5,452 nucleotides of DNA. Origin: Balneolaceae bacterium. GTDB taxonomy: Bacteria; Bacteroidota; Rhodothermia; Balneolales; Balneolaceae. Under the pieces are notes generated by a model, which worked only from the letters and a program-made list of their open reading frames with translations, searched no databases and had not been told where the DNA came from. Location of the stretch: NCBI GenBank assembly GCA_007123985.1, contig SLGA01000011.1, positions 1 through 5,452 on the forward strand, given 5' to 3'. Below are positions 1-4,553 of this stretch, piece by piece. Position numbers and translations under genes: made by a program. Numbering within the stretch: position 1 is the stretch's first letter; the number at the start of each line of letters is the position of its first letter.

Positions 1-206
1 CCGTAACCATCGAAATTGAAGACAATGGGCCCGGAATTCCTGATGATATCAAGGGCAAAATTTTACAGCCGTTTTTTACCACGAAGAAAGGCACGCAGGG
101 TACGGGATTGGGCCTCAGCATCACCAACGATATTGTGAAGGCGCACGGGGGAACTATACAAGTAGAATCTGATACCGGGAGAACAACCTTCATCATAAAA
201 ATGTAA
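1..206 (+). CDS. Sensor histidine kinase, C-terminal end of ATPase domain (5' truncated by window)
   Basis: This is the last 67 residues of a two-component sensor kinase; the first complete codon begins at base 3 and the stop is TAA at 204-206. The fragment carries the ATP-binding boxes of the HATPase_c (GHKL) fold in the right order: G1 box DNGPGIP (fragment residues 7-13), F box PFFTTKK (23-29) and G2 box GTGLGLS (33-39), followed by the usual 'IV..HGG.I.VES..G..T.F.I' end of the domain. Such a protein autophosphorylates a histidine and passes the phosphate to a response regulator. The sensor region, H box and N box lie outside the window, so the signal and the class of kinase cannot be told. 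No receiver or other domain follows, so the kinase domain is C-terminal. Its partner regulator is not adjacent; the next gene is an amidohydrolase 43 bp downstream, possibly co-transcribed. Confidence 0.93.
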   Translation, partial: VTIEIEDNGPGIPDDIKGKILQPFFTTKKGTQGTGLGLSITNDIVKAHGGTIQVESDTGRTTFIIKM

Positions 207-249
207 TTAATAAAAAAGCCTGAAAATAACGAACCATAAAAAACCAATT

Positions 250-1587
250 ATGAACCGATATTTTGCATCTATCTGCCTGAACATCTCCTTTGGAATCATG
301 ATGATGCTGGTTTTCCAGTCAGGCAATGTGTACGCACAGCAAGAAAGCCCATTCCCTTCCGAGTTGCAAACTCTGATAGAAAGTGTAGAAGATAAAGTGA
401 TTGAATGGCGTCGGGATATTCATCAGCATCCTGAATTGGGTAATCGTGAATTCCGGACGGCGGCGCTGATTGCCGATCATTTACGCAGCCTGGGGATTGA
501 GGTGCAAACCGAAGTGGCTCACACAGGTGTGGTGGGTATTTTGAGAGGAGCACATCCCGGTCCGGTAGTTGCATTACGCGCCGATATGGATGCCCTGCCG
601 GTAACCGAACGGGTTGATGTGCCATTTGCTTCCACTACCAGAGCTGTATTTAATGGTCAGGAGGTAGGTGTGATGCACGCCTGCGGTCACGACACTCACG
701 TCGCCATGCTTATGGGCACCGCTGAGGTTTTGGCCGGTTATCGGGAAAATCTGCACGGAACGGTAAAATTCATTTTCCAACCGGCTGAGGAAGGCCCGCC
801 GGAGGGTGAAGAAGGTGGAGCTGAATTGATGGTGAAGGAAGGTGTACTCCAAAATCCGGATGTGGATGTTGTATTTGGAATCCATATTTCATCATTGCTG
901 GAAATCGGGCACATCAGTTATGCTCCGGGTGGAACCATGGCCAGTGCCGATGATTTTCGGATTGTGGTACGCGGAGAACAAACACATGGGGCCTATCCAT
1001 GGGAGGGTGCAGATCCGATTGTGGCTTCCGCTCAAATCATTACTGCATTGCAAACTATCGTAAGCCGTCGCATGCAGCTTACAGAAAATCCCGCTGTTGT
1101 TACGGTTGGTATGGTACATGGCGGAGTTCGTTCCAACATCATCCCTGAAGAGGTAGAAATGCTTGGTACCATGCGGGCGCTCCATCCTGATGACCGCCTG
1201 GCTATGATTGAACATATGCACCAGATCATTGAAAATACCGCCCGTGCGATGGGTGTAACGGCAACATTAACACTCCCGGTCACCACATCCTATCCTGTAA
1301 CTTATAATGATGTTGATCTCACAAACCGGATGGTTCCGGTTCTGCAAGGTGTAGCCGGCGCCAATTACGTATCGCTTGAAAAACCACAAATGGGTGCAGA
1401 GGATTTTTCCTTCTATGCAGAACAAGTGCCCGGCTTATTCATTTTTTTGGGTGGTCGCCCTTCTGATGTATCCGCAAGTGAAGCTTCGGCACATCACACC
1501 CCCGATTTTTACATCGATGATTCTCGCCTGGATCTCGGAGTGAAAGCGTTTGTGGCGATGACGCTGGATTATATGAATAACCGGTAG
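250..1587 (+). CDS. Exported M20-family (M20D) metal-dependent amidohydrolase
   Basis: A 445-residue protein of the M20D group (hippurate, N-acyl-amino-acid and IAA-amino-acid hydrolases), which cleave an amide bond to release an amino acid. Visible metal-site residues are C145 and H147 in the HACGHDTH motif, E181 in PAEE, H212 in GIH and H416 in AHHTP, so the catalytic set looks complete. ADMDALP (111-117) and MGAEDFSFY (381-389) are also family landmarks. The lid/dimerisation domain spans about 230-345 and includes H246 in the QTHGAYPW motif. The first 29 residues look like a Sec signal peptide: N/R start, hydrophobic stretch about 6-22, and a VYA-QQ type I cleavage site, with no lipobox, so the enzyme probably acts in the periplasm. 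The ATG at 250 is chosen because it gives a complete signal peptide; no Shine-Dalgarno sequence precedes it. The substrate cannot be told: amidase, deacylase or carboxypeptidase activity are all possible. Confidence 0.93.
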   Translation: MNRYFASICLNISFGIMMMLVFQSGNVYAQQESPFPSELQTLIESVEDKVIEWRRDIHQHPELGNREFRTAALIADHLRSLGIEVQTEVAHTGVVGILRGAHPGPVVALRADMDALPVTERVDVPFASTTRAVFNGQEVGVMHACGHDTHVAMLMGTAEVLAGYRENLHGTVKFIFQPAEEGPPEGEEGGAELMVKEGVLQNPDVDVVFGIHISSLLEIGHISYAPGGTMASADDFRIVVRGEQTHGAYPWEGADPIVASAQIITALQTIVSRRMQLTENPAVVTVGMVHGGVRSNIIPEEVEMLGTMRALHPDDRLAMIEHMHQIIENTARAMGVTATLTLPVTTSYPVTYNDVDLTNRMVPVLQGVAGANYVSLEKPQMGAEDFSFYAEQVPGLFIFLGGRPSDVSASEASAHHTPDFYIDDSRLDLGVKAFVAMTLDYMNNR

Positions 1588-1595
1588 ATCAGTAA

Positions 1596-1607
1596 ACATT
1601 TTAATGT
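1596..1607. repeat. Palindrome ACATT-TT-AATGT, copy 1
   Basis: The 5-bp arms ACATT and AATGT are perfect inverted repeats around a TT centre. The element starts 8 bp after the stop codon of the amidohydrolase gene. It differs by one base from the palindrome at 1776-1787, exactly 180 bp further on. It may be a protein-binding half of a two-site operator, or chance in AT-rich DNA. Confidence 0.3.
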
Positions 1608-1775
1608 AAAGAAAGGGTGTTCGTGCTGTATTTATTTTTGGAAAATTATATCTGGAATGAAAAACACAATTCTCATGAAATTGAGAGTAAGGATAGATAT
1701 GGAAGCGAATACTTTTTATAAATTGTTGTAAAACATTGGATAAAATTGGGAGGGTTTTGATTGCACTCGTGTTTT

Positions 1776-1787
1776 ACATTATAATGT
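1776..1787. promoter_or_regulatory. Perfect 12-bp palindrome ACATTATAATGT, copy 2, over a TATAAT
   Basis: The 12 bases are a perfect palindrome and contain TATAAT at 1780-1785. A TTGATT lies at 1757-1762, giving a 17-bp spacing that would fit a classical sigma-70 promoter reading toward the receiver gene, with a leader of about 200 nt. However, promoters in Bacteroidota-like hosts usually follow TTG / TAnnTTTG instead, so this fit may be accidental. A palindrome directly over a -10 box would be a sensible repressor site. Copy 1 is at 1596-1607. Confidence 0.25.
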
Positions 1788-1833
1788 GATTTGCCGTGTA
1801 TTTCTTCATGTAAAGCACTCAAAAAAAAGGAGT

Positions 1834-1866
1834 TTTGTACAAATTTTCGTTTAAAGGTTAGCTTTA
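1834..1866 (+). promoter_or_regulatory. Candidate Bacteroidota-type promoter for the receiver operon
   Basis: TTTG at 1834-1837 is followed after 21 bp by TAGCTTTA at 1859-1866, which matches seven of the eight positions of the Bacteroidota -7 consensus TAnnTTTG; the spacing is within the usual range. Transcription would start near 1873 and give a leader of about 125 nt before the ATG at 1998. The last G of the -7 element is replaced by A, so strength is doubtful, and other elements in this AT-rich region compete. Confidence 0.3.
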
Positions 1867-1868
1867 AA
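1850..1868. repeat. Inverted repeat TTTAAAG-N5-CTTTAAA
   Basis: The two 7-bp arms (1850-1856 and 1862-1868) are exact reverse complements around GTTAG. The repeat overlies the candidate -7 element at 1859-1866, so it could be an operator. It could also form a small, AT-rich hairpin in a transcript started further upstream. No T run follows, so it is not an intrinsic terminator. Confidence 0.4.
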
Positions 1869-1997
1869 TAACGTATACTGTAATTCGTGTTTTTCGATAA
1901 CTCACAAGGTAATTTATAGAATCGGAGTTATGAATGTCCGGGAAATGCAGGTTTATTTTCATTTAGTTTTAATAATGAACAAATCGATCACGCATAG

Positions 1998-2387
1998 ATG
2001 AAATTTTTAGTTGTAGATGATGAAAAAGATGTTGAATTGTTGTTCAGGCAAAAATTCAGAAAAGAGATTCGCAGCGGAGATCTTGAGCTGGTTTTTGCTT
2101 TTTCAGGCCAGGATGCCCTCGATATCTTAAACAGTACAGATCCGCCCGATGTGGTATACGTATTTTCAGATATCAATATGCCGGGAATGACCGGTATTGA
2201 GTTGCTGAATGAAATCAAAGCGGAGCATCCGGATATATACGTTAGCATGATTTCGGCCTATGGGGATGATGAGAACTATAATCGGGCAATCAATTCCGGA
2301 GCAAAAGAGTTTTTCACCAAACCAATAGATTTTAATCAGTTAAAGGAAGAGATCTATTTAATGATTCAAAAGAAAAAGGAGGAATAA
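1998..2387 (+). CDS. Stand-alone response regulator receiver protein (CheY-like)
   Basis: A 129-residue protein made of a single receiver domain with no output domain. The acidic pocket is D7-D8, the phospho-acceptor is D58 in the SDINMP motif, the switch residue is S86 in the SAYGD motif, and K108-P109 (TKP) completes the active site, so it should accept phosphate from a histidine kinase. It closely resembles the receiver of the next protein: both share LVVDDE, the FR..IRS helix, SDINMP, SAYGD and TKPIDF, which points to a tandem duplication. The start is ATG at 1998, because an in-frame TAG lies directly upstream (1995-1997). No Shine-Dalgarno sequence is seen. The gene ends exactly where the phosphatase gene begins. 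It may act as a phosphate sink, a relay intermediate or a competitor for the same kinase; the sequence does not say which. Confidence 0.93.
   Translation: MKFLVVDDEKDVELLFRQKFRKEIRSGDLELVFAFSGQDALDILNSTDPPDVVYVFSDINMPGMTGIELLNEIKAEHPDIYVSMISAYGDDENYNRAINSGAKEFFTKPIDFNQLKEEIYLMIQKKKEE
2376..2382 (+). promoter_or_regulatory. Strong ribosome binding site that sets the TTG start of the phosphatase gene
   Basis: AAGGAGG sits inside the last codons of the receiver gene, 5 bp before TTG at 2388. It is the only strong Shine-Dalgarno sequence I noticed in the window. It fixes the unusual TTG start, since that codon follows directly on the TAA of the upstream gene. Confidence 0.8.
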
Positions 2388-3566
2388 TTGAGTCAGGTAC
2401 AAAAGATTCTTGTTGTGGATGATGAGCCGGATTTACAAATGCTCATGATGCAGCGATTCAGACAAAAAATCAGATCAAAAGAGTACGAATTTTTCTTCGC
2501 CGAAAATGGCCAGGAAGCACTTGAAAGGCTCACTGAAATAACAGAGATATCCCTGGTTTTGAGTGATATCAATATGCCAAAAATGGATGGCCTTACACTT
2601 CTGAACGAACTTCAGCAGTTCGAGCGAACAGACATTAAGGCGATCATGGTTTCTGCTTACGGTGATCTTGAAAACATCCGCACGGCCATGAACTGTGGTG
2701 CTTACGATTTTGTAACCAAGCCCATAGATTTTAAAGATCTCGAAACCACTATTGAAAAGACTCTGCGCGAAATTGAACGCATTCAGCAGTCCAAAGATCT
2801 TGAACGCCAGCTTACGTCCCTCACATACGATCTGGATATGGCGGCCCGCATCCAGCAAAAAATTCTGAAACAGGATTTCCCTGTTTACCAGGACGATCCC
2901 CGTTTTGATATCTTCGCTCATATGATGGCTGCGAAACATGTTGGGGGTGATTTTTATGACTTTTTTAAAATCGATAACGATCGCCTTGCTTTTTTTATCG
3001 GAGATGTAGCAGGAAAGGGCATTCCGGCTGCAATCTATATGGCGGTTTGCAGAACCATGCTGAAATCAATCGGCTCTGAAGTGATCGATCCCGCCGAATG
3101 TATTTTTAAAGTGAACAATATGCTCATACCCGAGAGTGATATCACAACATTTGTAACTGTGTTCTACGGATTGTTGAACATTAAAACCGGCGAGTTGAGC
3201 TATTGCAATGGGGGGCACAACCTGCCGTATCTGCAAAGTGCCGGTGGTGAGGTTACAGAATTGAAAGATGTGGGTGGGTTGCTTCTTGGAAAATTTGATG
3301 ATGCACCCTATGAGAAGCACTCTATTCAGCTCAAACCCGGAGATACCATTATGACATTCACTGACGGTGTAACAGAAGCTGAAGATGAAGATGGCGGATT
3401 TTTTGATGAGGAAAGGGTGGAAGATTATCTTAGAAAAACTGCAGATAAACCACTCGTTTCGAAGGTAAAAGGAATGTTTCTTGAAGTGATGAAGTTCACG
3501 GGCTCCGCACAGCAGTCAGACGATATTACCGTTCTTGCTGCAACGTACACCGGTGATCAACAGTAA
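2388..3566 (+). CDS. Response regulator with PP2C/SpoIIE-type serine/threonine phosphatase output (RsbU-like)
   Basis: A 392-residue signalling protein. Residues 5-125 are a receiver: D11-D12, phospho-acceptor D60 (SDINMP), S89 (VSAYGD) and K111 (TKP). Residues about 120-165 form a charged helical, probably coiled-coil linker ending in the DLDMAARIQQKIL segment typical of RsbU-like proteins. Residues about 170-388 are the PP2C/SpoIIE phosphatase, with GGDFYDFF (186-193), DVAGKGIPAA (206-215), NGGHNLPYL (274-282), TDGVTEA (325-331) and QSDDIT (376-381). All metal-binding aspartates appear present, so it should be active. In this family, phosphorylation of the receiver controls dephosphorylation of a STAS anti-anti-sigma protein, freeing a sigma factor; no STAS or RsbW-like gene is in the window, so the target is inferred from the family only. 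Translation starts at TTG behind AAGGAGG, with no gap after the receiver gene, so the two are co-translated. Confidence 0.93.
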   Translation: MSQVQKILVVDDEPDLQMLMMQRFRQKIRSKEYEFFFAENGQEALERLTEITEISLVLSDINMPKMDGLTLLNELQQFERTDIKAIMVSAYGDLENIRTAMNCGAYDFVTKPIDFKDLETTIEKTLREIERIQQSKDLERQLTSLTYDLDMAARIQQKILKQDFPVYQDDPRFDIFAHMMAAKHVGGDFYDFFKIDNDRLAFFIGDVAGKGIPAAIYMAVCRTMLKSIGSEVIDPAECIFKVNNMLIPESDITTFVTVFYGLLNIKTGELSYCNGGHNLPYLQSAGGEVTELKDVGGLLLGKFDDAPYEKHSIQLKPGDTIMTFTDGVTEAEDEDGGFFDEERVEDYLRKTADKPLVSKVKGMFLEVMKFTGSAQQSDDITVLAATYTGDQQ

Positions 3567-3611
3567 AAAATGCATCAATCAGCACTGTGATTTACGCTGT
3601 ATTCTGATGCA
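3565..3611 (-). terminator. Hairpin with T run on the - strand between convergent genes
   Basis: TGCATCA (3571-3577) and TGATGCA (3605-3611) are exact 7-bp inverted repeats; a further CAGC/GCTG pairing is possible inside after an internal loop. Read on the - strand the hairpin is followed by six T residues (A run at 3565-3570), which fits an intrinsic terminator for the small gene ending at 3625. On the + strand only a poor GCAACTGCTTT follows, so termination of the phosphatase operon there is uncertain. The stem is short and the loop long, so it is not a strong example. Confidence 0.45.
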
Positions 3612-3624
3612 GCAACTGCTTTAA

Positions 3625-3975
3625 TCAGCCTTCAATCTGATGAACTTCTTTCAGAATGGCGGCTGCATTTTTGTCGTTTTTTTGCATAACCCTGTGCTGC
3701 AGATTGGTAACAATCTCAGGTTCTGCATTCTCGAAAGCCAGCTCTTTGGCCTCTTTCTCGGTTCCGGTTCTCACCAGGTCGTAGATATCATCTGCCCGAA
3801 CAATACTGTAGAGATTATCCTCATTGAAGGCATGTGAGCGGAGTTCCTCATATTTTCGGAACAGTTCGGGAAACTGATTGCTGTCATCAGCACGGTCAAT
3901 CACTTCAATATCTTTAGGGCCTTCTGCGCTTAATGGAGTTTTTGTGAGGTAGTAAAATTTTTGCTTGTAGATCAT
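3625..3975 (-). CDS. Uncharacterised small acidic/charged protein
   Basis: I do not recognise this 116-residue protein. It has no signal peptide and no hydrophobic stretch long enough for a membrane segment, so it is probably cytosolic. It is rich in charged residues, with an aromatic N-terminus (Y3, F7, Y8, Y9), a central stretch with RADDIYDLVRTGTEKEAKEL (about 60-79), and a C-terminal part that looks helical. No cysteines or clear catalytic motif are present. It is likely a real gene: an uninterrupted frame, a Bacteroidota-type -7 element just upstream (4001-4008), a terminator-like hairpin after it, and an orientation matching the two genes before it. ATG at 3975 has only a weak, A-rich leader. 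It lies 63 bp after the histidine phosphatase gene and could be read from its own promoter as well as by read-through. Confidence 0.7.
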   Translation of the reverse strand: MIYKQKFYYLTKTPLSAEGPKDIEVIDRADDSNQFPELFRKYEELRSHAFNEDNLYSIVRADDIYDLVRTGTEKEAKELAFENAEPEIVTNLQHRVMQKNDKNAAAILKEVHQIEG

Positions 3976-4000
3976 AATTTTTATCTCATTTTTTGATAGC

Positions 4001-4008
4001 CAAATATA
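4001..4008 (-). promoter_or_regulatory. Bacteroidota-type -7 promoter element TATATTTG
   Basis: On the - strand this reads TATATTTG, an exact match to TAnnTTTG. It would start transcription near 3996, giving a leader of about 20 nt before the ATG at 3975. The -33 element is poor: the only TTG upstream is just 11 bp away, and a CTG lies at the 21-bp spacing. The palindrome at 4017-4031 occupies the region between. Confidence 0.45.
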
Positions 4009-4016
4009 CAGGTTTT

Positions 4017-4031
4017 TGCCAACTATTGGCA
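4017..4031. repeat. Palindrome TGCCAA-CTA-TTGGCA, possible operator
   Basis: Perfect 6-bp arms surround a 3-bp centre. It lies 7 bp after the stop of the histidine phosphatase gene and 8 bp upstream of the -7 element at 4001-4008. As an RNA hairpin for the upstream gene it is followed in the - direction by A residues, not T, so it is a poor intrinsic terminator. Its place between the -33 and -7 regions fits an operator better. Confidence 0.4.
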
Positions 4032-4038
4032 GTTTTAA

Positions 4039-4536
4039 CTAAGAAATATCTTTGGGACTTACCATCCATTTTACACTGCAGGTACCGTACTGAAGTTCGC
4101 TCCAGTTCTCTATTTCTGTCTCAAGGCAGGCAATGGTGGCAGTAGTAAAATCTTTTCTTACAGGTTCATCAGCGAGAAGCGAGAGCACTTCATCCGTCAT
4201 TGGGTTATGTCCCACAGTCATTACGATGGAAGATTCAACAGATGCGCGCCGAATTGCATTTGCATAGGCAATGGCACCGGTAAAGTAGAGCTCTTCATCC
4301 CAGCTGATCACTTTTTTTCTCAGATCAAGCTGTTCGGCTACATGCAGTGTTGTTGCTTTTGCACGATTTGCTGGTGAGCTGAAAATCTGATCGGGATAGA
4401 TTCCAAGCTCTTTCAGGTACATTCCCATTTTTGGGGCATCCCGTTCGCCGCGTTTGTTCAGCGGCCGGTCAAAATCCCGTAGTGATGGATTATCCCAGGC
4501 AGATTTAGCATGTCGCATCAAAAGTATTTTTTTCAT
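4039..4536 (-). CDS. SixA-type histidine phosphatase family protein
   Basis: A 165-residue protein of the histidine phosphatase (phosphoglycerate-mutase-like) superfamily, near the size of E. coli SixA. The N-terminal RHAKS motif gives the catalytic R8-H9, SSPANRA gives R58, the acidic residue is E81 or E82 (EELYF), and GHNP gives H110; together these form the phosphate pocket. SixA removes phosphate from histidine in phosphorelay or PTS-like proteins, but RHAKS members are diverse, so the substrate is inferred only. No signal peptide is seen, so it is cytosolic. The ATG at 4536 gives the standard family N-terminus. It starts 17 bp after the P1 peptidase gene and is probably in the same transcript; no clear Shine-Dalgarno sequence is present. 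A role in reversing phosphorylation in the nearby receiver system is possible but has no direct support. Confidence 0.9.
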   Translation of the reverse strand: MKKILLMRHAKSAWDNPSLRDFDRPLNKRGERDAPKMGMYLKELGIYPDQIFSSPANRAKATTLHVAEQLDLRKKVISWDEELYFTGAIAYANAIRRASVESSIVMTVGHNPMTDEVLSLLADEPVRKDFTTATIACLETEIENWSELQYGTCSVKWMVSPKDIS

Positions 4537-4553
4537 GATTGGCTAAGAAAGGG

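Larger units (their letters stand above)
1588..1997. other. 410-bp AT-rich intergenic region with inverted repeats, no convincing gene
   Basis: This is the longest non-coding stretch in the window, between the amidohydrolase stop and the receiver-gene start. It is clearly richer in A+T than the flanking genes. It holds two near-identical palindromes (1596-1607 and 1776-1787), a 7-bp inverted repeat (1850-1868), a weak hairpin TCTCA/TGAGA around 1671-1686, and several promoter-like elements. No strong intrinsic terminator (GC-rich hairpin plus T run) is seen after the amidohydrolase gene. Only very short reading frames exist: 24 codons at 1657-1731 and 23 codons at 1930-2001. The region most likely carries the promoter and control sites of the downstream two-gene regulator operon; a small RNA or long leader cannot be excluded. 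Confidence 0.6.

Noticed and set aside
1..206. The kinase fragment as cognate partner of the receiver operon
   Set aside because: It is 1.8 kb away with an amidohydrolase gene and a long intergenic region between; no sequence feature links them.
296..1286. Several antisense and alternate-frame open frames within the amidohydrolase gene
   Set aside because: They overlap a complete, motif-bearing gene and show no family features of their own.
1633..1640. TATTTTTG, a match to the TAnnTTTG -7 element
   Set aside because: No TTG lies at a suitable distance upstream, and it would give a leader of about 350 nt; T-rich matches are expected by chance here.
1671..1686. Weak hairpin TCTCA/TGAGA as a terminator for the amidohydrolase gene
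   Set aside because: The stem is five pairs, AT-rich in its loop, and is not followed by a T run.
1657..1731. 24-codon reading frame beginning MKNTILMK in the intergenic region
   Set aside because: It has only a weak GG before the ATG, no recognised feature and the low-complexity composition expected by chance in AT-rich DNA.
2475..3320. Antisense open frames within the receiver-phosphatase gene
   Set aside because: They are opposite a gene with every expected motif, and their translations look like random composition.
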